Of a stretch of 36,029 nt of DNA, positions 1-8,261 are shown one piece after another. Within the stretch, counting starts at the first letter, position 1; each line of letters starts with the position of its first letter. The notes beneath the pieces are model-generated. The model was not told the origin of the DNA, did no database searches, and saw only the letters and a program-made list of their open reading frames with translations. Source of the stretch: Corallococcus llansteffanensis (GTDB taxonomy: Bacteria; Myxococcota; Myxococcia; Myxococcales; Myxococcaceae); assembly GCF_003612055.1 (NCBI RefSeq), contig NZ_RAWB01000027.1:1-36029 (forward strand). Direction: 5' to 3'. The position numbers and the translations under genes are program-made.

Positions 1-76
1 CCCTCCGTCCCGCCCTGTCGACCATTCCTAGAATCAACGGAGAGCCTGAGCGCGGAGGCTCAAAGGGGGAGCAGGA

Positions 77-2800
77 ATGATGACAGCCGAGGCCAGCACC
101 GAGGAGCGCGGCCTCTCCGACTGGGCCCGGCAGTTCGAGGTCATCGTCTGGACCGCCGACGCGGTGACGCTTCAACTGCTGCACGTGAGTCCGAATGCCG
201 CCGGGATTCTCGGCCATCCGCTGGAGCAGTGGTGGACCGAGACGGACTTCCTCGCCAGGCACCTCCACCCCGAGGACCGCGACGACGCGCTGAGCCTCTT
301 CCTGGACGCCACGCGCCGCCGGATCGGGCGCAGCGGCGTGCTCCGGTTCCTGGATGCGAACGGGCAGGCGCTCCCCTTTCTCACCAAGGTGCTCCCGCGC
401 GAACCCTGCGAGGGCCATGTGCCCGAGCTGCGGTGCTTGATGGTGCGCCTCGAGCGGAACACCCGCGCCAGCCAGGAGTGGGAGCGCTCCGAGCGGGAGC
501 GGGAAGCGCTCCTGCGCAAGGAGCACGAAGCCCGGGAGCGCGCGGAGGCGCTGGCCCGGCAGCTCGCGGCCGGCGAGTCGCGCTTCCGCAGCATCTTCGA
601 GTCCCACCTCATCGGGCTCGTGTTCAGCGACAACCAGGGCCGCATCCTGGATGCCAACGACGCCTTCCTGCGCATCGTGGGCTACAGCCGCGAGGACCTG
701 GAGACGGGCCGCATCAACTTCCTGGACATGACCGCACCGGAGTTCCGCGCGGTGACGCAGCGGGCGGTGGAGGACATCGAAGCCCGCGGCGTGACGAGCA
801 CCTTCGAGAAGGAGTACGTGCGCAAGGACGGCCGTCGCGTGCCCGTCCTACTGGGCAGCGTCCGCCTGCCCGCCTCGAATCAGAATGCCACCTTCGTGCT
901 GGACCTGACCGAGCGCAAGGAGGCCGAAGCGGAACGCGAGCGCTTCTTCCGCCTGGCGCCGGACATGTTCTGCATCGCCGGCATGGACGGCGTCTTCAAG
1001 CGGGTGAACCCGGCCTTCACGCGCATCCTGGGCTGGAGCAAGGAGGAGCTCCGCGCCCGGCCCTTCCTGGATTTCATCCACCCGGAGGACCGAGGCAGGG
1101 GTGAGGAGACGCTGGCCGCCCTGAAGCGGGGAGTCGCCGGCCCCGGTCTCACCGTCCGCGTCTCGTGCAGGGAGGGCGGGTGGAAGTGGCTCGCCTGGAA
1201 CGCCGTGCCCGTGCCGGAGACGGGCCTCATCTATGCCTCCGCGCGCGACGTCACCCAGCAGCGGGAGGCCAAGGAGCAGCTCGTGCTGGCGGAGCAGCGG
1301 ATGCGGACCGTCATCAACAGCGGGCCGCTCGTCCTCGCCGTGCTCGACGCCGAGGGCCGCTTCGTCGTGTCCGAGGGCAAGGGGCTGCGGGGCCTGGGCC
1401 TCTCTCCGGGTCAGGTGGTGGGACGGTCCGCCCTCGAGATGTACGCGAACGAGCCCGAGGTGCTGGAGCTCCTCCAGCGGGGACTCCGGGGAGAGACCTG
1501 CTCCGCCATCGTCCGGACCGCGGGGCGCACCTTCGAGGTGTTCTACCAGCCCGTCCTGGACGAGGCCGGCCGCCTCACCAGCCTCAGCATCGCGTCGCTG
1601 GACGTGACGGAGCGCGTCCGGGTGGAGGCCGAGCGGGAGGAGCTCATCCGCCAGTTGATGCACGAGCGGAGCATCCTCCAGGCCGTCCTGCAGCAACTGC
1701 CCTACTCCGTCTACATCGCGGAGGCGCCCAGCGGAAAACTCTTCCTCGCCAACGCGCAGGCGGAGGCACAGATTCGTGGCCCCGCCGAACCCGCCAGGAA
1801 CCTGGAGGAGTACCGCGCCTATCCGGGCTTCCATGCCGATGGGCGGCCGTACGAGCCCCATGAGTGGCCCCTGGCGCGTGCCATCACCTCCGGAGTGCCG
1901 GTCATGGCCGAGGCCGTCCACGTCATCCGGGGTGACGGCAGCCGGGGCATCGTCGAGTACAGCGCGACGCCCGTGCGCGACGCCCAAGGCCACATCACCC
2001 ACGGCGTGGTGATGGGCGTGGACGTCACCGCGCGCAAGGTGGCGGAAGAGGAGCGGGAGCGACTCCTGGAGGAGCTGAAGCTGGCGGTCAGCGCCCGCGA
2101 CGAGTTCCTGGGCATCGCCAGCCATGAGCTCAAGACACCGCTGACGCCCCTGGCCCTCAAGCTGGAGGCGCTCGCGCGCGCGGCCGGAGCCGAGCCGGAC
2201 TCCCCCATGGCCCGGCGTCTCGCACCCCACCTGGAGGTCATGCGGCGGCAGGTGAAGCGGCTCGCCGTCCTGGTGAACGACCTGCTGGATGTGTCGAACA
2301 TCCGCGCGGGACGGCTGGCCCTCACGCTCGAACCCGAGCAGTGCGACCTCGCGGCGCTGGTGAGAGACGTGGCCGGGCGCTTCGACACCGAGGTGAAGCA
2401 CTCGGGCTGCGAGGTCCGCCTCCACGCGCCCGCGCCGGTGCTGGGCGCCTGGGACAGTTCACGGCTGGAGCAGGTGGTGACGAACCTGCTGGCGAACGCC
2501 GTCAAGTATGGCCCCGGCCACCCGGTGACGCTGAGCGTGGAGGCCGTGGACGGGCGCGCGAGGCTGACGGTCCACGACCAGGGCATCGGCATCGCGCCGG
2601 AGGACCTCCAGCGCATCTGGGGCAAGTTCGAGCGCGCGGTGTCCGAGCGCCATTATGGAGGACTGGGCCTGGGGCTCTACATCACGCGGCAGATCGTCGA
2701 GGCCCTGGGCGGCACGGTGAAGGCCGAGAGCACGCTCGGAGAGGGCGCCACGTTCGTCGTCGAGCTTCCACTGCAGGGCGGCGCGGCGCGCAGCGCCTGA
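77..2800 (+). CDS. Multi-PAS sensor histidine kinase, soluble
   Basis: A 907-residue sensor kinase that should autophosphorylate on His and pass phosphate to an unlinked response regulator. A PAS-like segment lies near residues 15-125, then a charged coiled coil (about 130-165), then PAS/PAC units near 167-285, 290-405, 410-525 and 530-650. The HisKA H-box is SHELKTPL with His683. The ATPase domain has the N-box NLLANAVKYG, G1 DQGIGIAPED and G2 GLGLGLYITRQIVE. No membrane segment or signal peptide is visible, so it probably senses an internal cue. There is no receiver domain, and no response regulator gene nearby, making it an orphan kinase. GGGGGAG at 65-71 supports the ATG at 77; a second ATG follows at 80. 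The ligands of the PAS domains cannot be read from sequence. Confidence 0.93.
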   Translation: MMTAEASTEERGLSDWARQFEVIVWTADAVTLQLLHVSPNAAGILGHPLEQWWTETDFLARHLHPEDRDDALSLFLDATRRRIGRSGVLRFLDANGQALPFLTKVLPREPCEGHVPELRCLMVRLERNTRASQEWERSEREREALLRKEHEARERAEALARQLAAGESRFRSIFESHLIGLVFSDNQGRILDANDAFLRIVGYSREDLETGRINFLDMTAPEFRAVTQRAVEDIEARGVTSTFEKEYVRKDGRRVPVLLGSVRLPASNQNATFVLDLTERKEAEAERERFFRLAPDMFCIAGMDGVFKRVNPAFTRILGWSKEELRARPFLDFIHPEDRGRGEETLAALKRGVAGPGLTVRVSCREGGWKWLAWNAVPVPETGLIYASARDVTQQREAKEQLVLAEQRMRTVINSGPLVLAVLDAEGRFVVSEGKGLRGLGLSPGQVVGRSALEMYANEPEVLELLQRGLRGETCSAIVRTAGRTFEVFYQPVLDEAGRLTSLSIASLDVTERVRVEAEREELIRQLMHERSILQAVLQQLPYSVYIAEAPSGKLFLANAQAEAQIRGPAEPARNLEEYRAYPGFHADGRPYEPHEWPLARAITSGVPVMAEAVHVIRGDGSRGIVEYSATPVRDAQGHITHGVVMGVDVTARKVAEEERERLLEELKLAVSARDEFLGIASHELKTPLTPLALKLEALARAAGAEPDSPMARRLAPHLEVMRRQVKRLAVLVNDLLDVSNIRAGRLALTLEPEQCDLAALVRDVAGRFDTEVKHSGCEVRLHAPAPVLGAWDSSRLEQVVTNLLANAVKYGPGHPVTLSVEAVDGRARLTVHDQGIGIAPEDLQRIWGKFERAVSERHYGGLGLGLYITRQIVEALGGTVKAESTLGEGATFVVELPLQGGAARSA

Positions 2801-2835
2801 CTCGATGCGAAGACCCCGTGGACCCAGGGCCCCCC

Positions 2836-3687
2836 TCAATGCCTGACGGGTGAGGAGCCGGGCTCCGGCATCAGCACCTCCTCGGTCGCCGGGTCGGTCC
2901 TGCCCGTCGCCTGCTTCTCCCGTGCCTGTCGCGACTGAGGTGCTTCTGGCATGGGCCTGGCTCTCGCCGCGTCCACCGAGGGGAGGATCAACCACGCCAC
3001 GCTCGCGCCCGCGTGGCTTCGGTTGGAGGCCGAGAAGCGGACCGTGTACGGGCCCGACTCCGCGCCGTGGGACACGAGCAGCGGGTCGCTGCCGGGCTCG
3101 AGGACCAGGGACACGTGCTCGCCGGCTCCGCCGCGATGCCAGAGCACGAGGTCGCCGGGTTTGATCTGGGATGACGAGACCGGCGTCAGGTAGCTCAGCA
3201 GCGTGCCGGTGTAGCCCTGCCCGTTGTAGTCCAGGCCATTGGGGTCGGGGGCGCCCGCCCACTTGTAGCAGAGCGTGACGAAGCCGGAGCAGTCGATGTT
3301 GAGCGGCAGCTGATGGCGCGCGTTGAGGCCGTCGATGGGGCGCACCTGCTGGTAGTGGATGCCCGCCGCGTTCGTGATGCCCCAGTTCGCCTCGGAGACA
3401 ATCTTCGCGCGCAGCCCGCTCGCGACGACGACGGGGGCTCTCAGCTCGGCCCAGGTGCGGGCGCCGACGATGCCATCCGCCACCAACTGGTGCGAGCGTT
3501 GAAAGGCCACCACCGCGGCCTTCGTCTTCGCGCCGAAGACTCCGTCAGCGCTTCCCACACTGAAGCCCGCCTTCGTGAGCAGTTGTTGGAGTTCGACAAC
3601 GGCCGGCCCTCGCGAGCCCTCCTGAAGGATGGGGTCGCCTTTCATTTCCCGGCTCGGCTCCGAGCCGGGGATCTCTTGAATGGACAT
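2836..3687 (-). CDS. Peptidoglycan-binding NlpC/P60 hydrolase without signal peptide
   Basis: A 283-residue cell-wall amidase/endopeptidase candidate. Residues about 20-85 form a PG_binding_1 repeat (LQEGSRGPAVVELQQLL, then DGVFGAKTKAAVVAFQ). The C-terminal half is NlpC/P60: catalytic Cys133 in DCSGF, His191 in GEHVSLV, and a later SHG as possible third polar residue. Enzymes of this family cleave stem peptides of peptidoglycan. The start at 3687 is preferred over an upstream in-frame start because AGGAGG (3695-3700) lies 7 bases before it. The N-terminus MSIQEIPGSEPS is polar with no Sec, Tat or lipoprotein signal, which is odd for a wall enzyme. Export by a non-classical route, lysis release or a cytoplasmic role are all possible. 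It converges on the histidine kinase gene. Confidence 0.88.
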   Translation of the reverse strand: MSIQEIPGSEPSREMKGDPILQEGSRGPAVVELQQLLTKAGFSVGSADGVFGAKTKAAVVAFQRSHQLVADGIVGARTWAELRAPVVVASGLRAKIVSEANWGITNAAGIHYQQVRPIDGLNARHQLPLNIDCSGFVTLCYKWAGAPDPNGLDYNGQGYTGTLLSYLTPVSSSQIKPGDLVLWHRGGAGEHVSLVLEPGSDPLLVSHGAESGPYTVRFSASNRSHAGASVAWLILPSVDAARARPMPEAPQSRQAREKQATGRTDPATEEVLMPEPGSSPVRH

Positions 3688-3876
3688 GGGTACACCTCCT
3701 CTGGGAAGTGTCTTCACCCCCACGGGACGGAGCACCCCCACCGGAGCGTTACGCTCGCCCCCCTCTCACCTGCTTGTGCGTGCGCTCGCGCGCCATCACG
3801 AACCGGGGCGGGCCCTCATGACGTGTGACAGGGGGTTGGAATAGGCTGCCTTTCGTCCCTTACGAAAGGCTCCGCA
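3688..3876. promoter_or_regulatory. Divergent intergenic region, NlpC/P60 and VWA genes
   Basis: This 189-base gap separates two genes transcribed away from each other, so promoters for both must lie here or be shared. It carries the strong AGGAGG ribosome site of the leftward gene (3695-3700) and GAAAGG of the rightward gene (3864-3869). I could not identify convincing -35/-10 boxes. Confidence 0.45.
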
Positions 3877-5715
3877 TTGAAGACCACGTACACGCTCAGT
3901 CACCCCGTGCTCCCCATGGGGACGTCGTCCAAGGTCGACCTGCTGGTGACGTTCTCGGCGGAGGGGGGCGCGGCGTCCGCGCGGCGCTCGCTCAACCTGG
4001 GGCTCGTCATCGACCGTTCGGGTTCCATGGCGGGTGCGCCGCTGAAGAACGCCATCAAGGCCTCGCACGAGCTGGTGGAGCGCATGGCTCCCGAGGACTC
4101 GCTGTCCATCGTCACCTACGATGACACGGTGTCCACGGTGCTCGCCCCGGTGAAGGTCACGGACAAGGCGGCCATCGGCAAGGTGCTCGCCAAGATTGGC
4201 GCGGGCGGCTGCACCAACCTGAGTGGCGGGTGGCTCAAGGGCGTGGACCACGTGAAGAGCCAGCTGTCCAGCGAGCGCATCAACCGCGTGCTGCTGCTCA
4301 CGGATGGGAAGGCCAACACGGGCATCCAGGACACGGGCCAGCTCATCGACCTGGCGCGCGAGAAATCCAGTGCGGGCATCATCACCACGACGCTGGGCTT
4401 CGGCGCCAACTTCAACGAGGACCTGCTCATCGGCATGGCCAATGCCGGCGAGGGGCACTTCTATTACATCCAGTCGCCCGAGGATGCCGCGGGGGTGTTC
4501 CGCATCGAGATGGAGGGCCTGGGCTCGCTGGTGGCGCAGAACCTGGAGGTGGTGATCAAGCCCGCGTCCACGGTGAAGGTGGCGAGCGTGCTCAACCGCT
4601 ACCGCTTCGCGGCGCAAGGCCAGGAGGTGACGGTGGGGTTGGGGGACGTGTACGCCACGGAGCCGCGGCAGCTCGCGGCAGAGCTGTCGGTGGAGGCGCC
4701 GTCGGTGGCCGGGCCGGTGGCGCTTGCCACCCTGATGTTCCGGGCGCAGGTGGTGGTGGAAGGGCGCGTGCGGGAGCTGACGGGCGAGGTGCCCATCCTC
4801 GCGCACCTGGCCCCGGCCGCGGAGTCGGCGGCGTCGGCGACGGACAAGCACGTGCTGGCCCAGACGAGCCGCCTGCGCATCGCGCGCGTGAAGGATCAGG
4901 CCATCGAGCTGGCGGACAAGGGGGACCTGTCCTCGGCTTCCCGGCGTCTGCGCGAGGTCATCTCCGAGCTGTCACTGCTCCTGGACAAGGCGTCCTACGA
5001 GCTGTCCGAGGAGGTGGAGCAACTGGCGCACTACGCGCAGCGGATGGAGTCGCGCACGTACGACGCGGTGATCCGCAAGGAGCTGAGGGACCAGTCGTAC
5101 CAGGCGGGCACGCGCAACCGTGGGGACCTGGCGCTGCGTGGGACGGCGGGAGGCTCGGCGGACAGCCTGGAGGCCGTCAGCGACGCGGGCAGGGGCATCG
5201 TGCTGGAGTGCGTGCGCGAGGGCGGCAAGCTGCGCGTGCACACCGTCTCCCCGGGTCATGACACGAGCTTCAACGTGCAGTTCCCCCGGAGCATGCGCGA
5301 GGAGGGCGTGCGCTACGTGGTGGAGAAGCTGGAGACGTCCGGCGACGGCACCTTCTACCGGGTGGTGGGAGACATCAAGCGGCTGGCGGTGCCGGGACAG
5401 GACCGGCCGGCGCGGAGCCAGGGGGCGGCCCCAGCGAACAAGGGCAAGCCCACGGCCTCGAAGGTGACGGCGAGCTCGGCGGCGGACCTGCCCACGACGA
5501 CCAGCGTGGGCACGGGCGTCATCATCCAGTGCGTCAAGGAGGGCAGCAAGCTGCGCGCCCGCGTGGTGTCCGACGGATACGACCCGGATCTCAACATCCG
5601 CTTCCCCCGCGACATCCGCGAGGAGAACGTCCTCTACGTGGTGGACGAGATCATCACCATGGCCAATGGCAGCTCCTACATCGCCTGCGGCGACATCCGC
5701 CGGCTGGTGCAGTAG
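3877..5715 (+). CDS. VWA-domain protein with duplicated C-terminal module
   Basis: A 612-residue cytosolic protein. Residues about 40-215 are a von Willebrand factor A domain with a complete MIDAS start (DRSGS: Asp46, Ser48, Ser50) and a later TDGKAN loop, so it should bind a divalent metal and a protein partner. A beta-rich region follows, then a helical part (about 335-400) like other bacterial VWA proteins. The C-terminus contains two copies (440-505 and 547-612) of a roughly 65-residue module sharing the pattern CV.EG.KLR, FPR.(M/I)REE and GDI.RL. The start codon is TTG at 3877, supported by GAAAGG seven bases upstream. There is no signal peptide. The partner and role are unknown; the VWA family often works in assembly or chaperone complexes. 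Confidence 0.87.
   Translation: MKTTYTLSHPVLPMGTSSKVDLLVTFSAEGGAASARRSLNLGLVIDRSGSMAGAPLKNAIKASHELVERMAPEDSLSIVTYDDTVSTVLAPVKVTDKAAIGKVLAKIGAGGCTNLSGGWLKGVDHVKSQLSSERINRVLLLTDGKANTGIQDTGQLIDLAREKSSAGIITTTLGFGANFNEDLLIGMANAGEGHFYYIQSPEDAAGVFRIEMEGLGSLVAQNLEVVIKPASTVKVASVLNRYRFAAQGQEVTVGLGDVYATEPRQLAAELSVEAPSVAGPVALATLMFRAQVVVEGRVRELTGEVPILAHLAPAAESAASATDKHVLAQTSRLRIARVKDQAIELADKGDLSSASRRLREVISELSLLLDKASYELSEEVEQLAHYAQRMESRTYDAVIRKELRDQSYQAGTRNRGDLALRGTAGGSADSLEAVSDAGRGIVLECVREGGKLRVHTVSPGHDTSFNVQFPRSMREEGVRYVVEKLETSGDGTFYRVVGDIKRLAVPGQDRPARSQGAAPANKGKPTASKVTASSAADLPTTTSVGTGVIIQCVKEGSKLRARVVSDGYDPDLNIRFPRDIREENVLYVVDEIITMANGSSYIACGDIRRLVQ
5194..5712 (+). repeat. Tandem protein-level repeat at the C-terminus of the VWA gene
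   Basis: Bases 5194-5391 and 5515-5712 encode two homologous modules of about 65 residues joined by a 40-residue low-complexity linker rich in Ala, Ser, Thr and Lys. Shared positions include CVREG/CVKEG, the FPR triplet, the REE triplet, YVV and GDIKRL/GDIRRL. The DNA copies have diverged, which suggests an old duplication rather than a recent one. Confidence 0.8.
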
Positions 5716-5730
5716 GGACACGCGCCCCAC

Positions 5731-5764
5731 GCGCTCCTCCGAGGCAGTCCGGGCGGAGGAGCGC
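5731..5764. terminator. Strong hairpin after the VWA gene
   Basis: An 11-base perfect inverted repeat, GCGCTCCTCCG (5731-5741) and CGGAGGAGCGC (5754-5764), flanks a 12-base loop just after the VWA stop codon. It lies between convergent genes. No long U-tract follows on either strand, so termination is inferred from position and stem strength. Confidence 0.6.
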
Positions 5765-5767
5765 CGC

Positions 5768-5784
5768 GAGGGCGGGCAGCCCTC
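5768..5784. terminator. Second, smaller hairpin in the same convergent gap
   Basis: GAGGGC (5768-5773) and GCCCTC (5779-5784) pair across a 5-base loop. With the larger stem just upstream it makes a tandem hairpin between the VWA gene and the hydrolase gene, and could serve the leftward hydrolase transcript. Confidence 0.4.
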
Positions 5785-5810
5785 CCCCATCCATCACGGA
5801 GGGTGAGCGC

Positions 5811-6791
5811 TCAGGGCGCGAGCGTCGCGAGGAACTCGCGGATGGCGCGGCTGTGCTCCGCGGGTTCCTCGAGGTGACCCATGTGACCGCTGTGCGCGAG
5901 CACGACGAGCCGCGAGCCCTGGATTCCCGCCTGGGCCATGCGCGCCATCTTCTCAGAGCAGATGGCGTCCTTGGCGCCCACGAGGATGAGCGTGGGCGCC
6001 GAGATCTCATGCAGCCGGGGACGCACATCGAAGCTCGTCTCCTCGGTACTGAACGCGCCACCTTCTGGTGGCACCGTCTGCCGTGGACCGATCCAGATGC
6101 GGGCCTGCGCCCGGTAAGCCGCGAACTCGTGGCTGCGGTGGGTCCAGTCGGCGAAGCTGAAAGGCATCGTACGCTTCATGCCGGCGGTGGCGTCGGCGTC
6201 GGTCTTCTCTTCGCTGAAGGTCGCAAAGCCGGCCTTGGCCTCGGCAAACCACGGCTCATGCTCGAACCACTCGAGGTTCGACATGATGTCGCTGCCCAGC
6301 TCGCCGCCCGTCACTGGCGACGTGTCGTAGAGGATGAGTCCGCGCAGGTGCGCAGGGTGCGTGAGCGCGTAGCCCTGAGCGACGAAGCCACCGTGCGAAT
6401 GGCCGAGGAGCACCACCTGGTCCACGCCGAGGGCCGCGCGCACGCTCTCCACCGCCTTGACGTAGGCCTCGATGGTGTAGCCATTGGGATCGGCGAGCCT
6501 GCCGGAGACACCCGTGCCGAACGGCTCGATGTAGACGACGGTGGCGACCTGCTCCACCTCCGGCATGCGGAGGTAGCCCCATTCTCCACCCGGCCCGCCG
6601 GGGTGCGCGATGACGACCGGTCCGCTGCCGAACACGTGGTAGGTGACCGGTACGCCATCGACGACGGCCTGCTGCGCACGCGTCTCTGCGCCGGAGGCGA
6701 TCGTCGTGGGCCGCGGGCCGGTGGAGCAGGCCATGGACGCCAGGGAGAGGACGAGGACACCGGCGACCCGGTGGAGGAGAGAGAGCGTCAT
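5811..6791 (-). CDS. Alpha/beta hydrolase, proline iminopeptidase-like, probable lipoprotein
   Basis: A 326-residue alpha/beta hydrolase of the S33 (proline iminopeptidase/epoxide hydrolase-like) group. The oxyanion segment is HPGGPGGEW, the nucleophile elbow GHSHGG puts Ser132 as nucleophile, an acid is likely in GAKDAIC, and the catalytic His is in HSGHMGHLEEP near the C-terminus. The N-terminus from the ATG at 6791 is a hydrophobic signal with a weak lipobox ending in Cys22, so it is probably exported and lipidated. An alternative start 39 bases upstream would add a polar extension before the signal and is less likely. It lies 66 bases downstream of the Kelch-like lipoprotein gene and is probably co-transcribed. 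The substrate cannot be told from sequence. Confidence 0.86.
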   Translation of the reverse strand: MTLSLLHRVAGVLVLSLASMACSTGPRPTTIASGAETRAQQAVVDGVPVTYHVFGSGPVVIAHPGGPGGEWGYLRMPEVEQVATVVYIEPFGTGVSGRLADPNGYTIEAYVKAVESVRAALGVDQVVLLGHSHGGFVAQGYALTHPAHLRGLILYDTSPVTGGELGSDIMSNLEWFEHEPWFAEAKAGFATFSEEKTDADATAGMKRTMPFSFADWTHRSHEFAAYRAQARIWIGPRQTVPPEGGAFSTEETSFDVRPRLHEISAPTLILVGAKDAICSEKMARMAQAGIQGSRLVVLAHSGHMGHLEEPAEHSRAIREFLATLAP

Positions 6792-6857
6792 TGTGGAGCA
6801 TCCATAGCAGATGCCCTGCGGGCCCAGCACCGCGCAGGGTTGAAACAGGCCTGACGG

Positions 6858-8174
6858 TTACGGCGCCGTCGTGGGCGGCTTCCAGATGAACACGTTGCGC
6901 CGGGTGCTGTTGGCGACGACGAACACGTTGCGCGCGGGGCTGTAGCGGAACCGGCCATAGGTGCCGTTCGAAGCCGGCGGGCCCGGGTCGTCGCCCGTGC
7001 CGCTGACCTCCACCCATCTTGCGGTCTGCAAATCCAGTATCGCCAGCCTGCGACCGCCCGGATACGCAATGAACCGGTCGAGCACCGGCGAGTACGCGAG
7101 TCCGGGCGCTCCGCCGACCGGCTCGCTCAAGCCCGTGGTCGTCACCGTGGCGTGGGTCTTCGCAGCGTCGTTCAGCGCGTAGGTCGAAACGGTGGCTCCC
7201 TCACGGACCAGCGCGAGGATGTCGCGCTTCGTGTCCACAGCCGCGCCCGCGTAATAGAAGCCCGCTCCGTCCGGCGCGTGTGCGGTCCAGGTGTCGGCGA
7301 CCGGGTCGTACTCGTGAAGCTTCTTCGGTCCGACGTACCAGAGGTGGCCTCGCGCGTCGGCGGCGCTCGCGCCGTAGTCGAGGACCGGGTTGTTCGCGCC
7401 GCGCGCCCAGCGTGCGGTCGCGAAGTCGAAGCCCATCACCCGTGGAGCGCCGGCCTGACCGCTGGGATAGGAACCGACGGAACCGAGCACGTAGAAGCGA
7501 CCCGTCGCCGCACTGAAGGCGATGTTGCCGTAGGTGTGCGCGCTTCGCGGCTGCTGCGAGTCCAGTTGCGAGCGGATGCTCGGGTCGTCGCACAGCTCGT
7601 GGCGCACGTAGCCGGAGGGGCCCAGGCCCGCGTCGGGGATGTCCAGTGACGCGACGGAGGGGTAGAGACCGCACGTCTCGACCCGCTTGTCGCGCATCAC
7701 CGGAGTGACGCTGTTGCCGGTCATGCCCGTCGGAAGGTCGGTCCAGCGCTTCCACTTCATCGACGCGAGGTCGAACGTGAACACGTTGTTGTACGCCGAG
7801 TCGTCGTGACCGCCGCCCCAGACGACCAGCCGGTCCCGGAGCGAGTCGTACGCTCCGCCGCTCCACGCAATCATCACCGCTTCGCACGGGTAGCTGGAGT
7901 ACGGCTGGGGGCACACGTCCGCCATCTGCGTGTCGGGCAGTTCCTTCCAGGAGCCCTCGGGCATGGCGGCGATGATGGCGTCGATGGGGCCGGGTTCGAT
8001 TCCGCCCGCGTCAGGCGTGATGACGGGGCCGCCATCCTCCCCGTCGCCGCCATCCCGTGCGACGACTCCTCCGTCCCCCGGGAGCGGCTCTGACCCGGAT
8101 TTTCCGCAACCGGGAGCAAGGAAGGCCCAGAGGAGTGCCGCGGCCGGGATGCAGCTTCGAAGGACTTGTCGCAT
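6858..8174 (-). CDS. Kelch/beta-propeller-like lipoprotein
   Basis: A 438-residue lipoprotein: hydrophobic signal, lipobox LAPGC with Cys23, then an Asp/Gly-rich linker typical of myxobacterial surface lipoproteins. The body has Kelch-type strands such as VVWGGGHDD followed by FDLASMKWKRW, GFDFATARW and LDLQTARWVEV, spaced as in a galactose-oxidase-like propeller. No catalytic motif is recognised, so it may bind a ligand or surface. It is the middle gene of a leftward run of three lipoprotein genes, 87 bases after the HExxH protease gene and 66 bases before the hydrolase gene. An AGGA lies about nine bases before the ATG. Confidence 0.8.
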   Translation of the reverse strand: MRQVLRSCIPAAALLWAFLAPGCGKSGSEPLPGDGGVVARDGGDGEDGGPVITPDAGGIEPGPIDAIIAAMPEGSWKELPDTQMADVCPQPYSSYPCEAVMIAWSGGAYDSLRDRLVVWGGGHDDSAYNNVFTFDLASMKWKRWTDLPTGMTGNSVTPVMRDKRVETCGLYPSVASLDIPDAGLGPSGYVRHELCDDPSIRSQLDSQQPRSAHTYGNIAFSAATGRFYVLGSVGSYPSGQAGAPRVMGFDFATARWARGANNPVLDYGASAADARGHLWYVGPKKLHEYDPVADTWTAHAPDGAGFYYAGAAVDTKRDILALVREGATVSTYALNDAAKTHATVTTTGLSEPVGGAPGLAYSPVLDRFIAYPGGRRLAILDLQTARWVEVSGTGDDPGPPASNGTYGRFRYSPARNVFVVANSTRRNVFIWKPPTTAP

Positions 8175-8261
8175 TCCGCATCCTGCGCAAAGGCACGCAG
8201 GGGCGCAATCTCCGAAGGATTCGTCGGTCCGTCGAGTCCTTGTCTCCAGCCCGGCGCCGCG

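Noticed and set aside
848..2425. 525-codon leftward open frame opposite the histidine kinase
   Set aside because: It is antisense to a complete multi-domain kinase, has His/Arg/Leu-rich low-complexity composition, and no recognisable motif; typical of high-GC DNA with G/C third positions.
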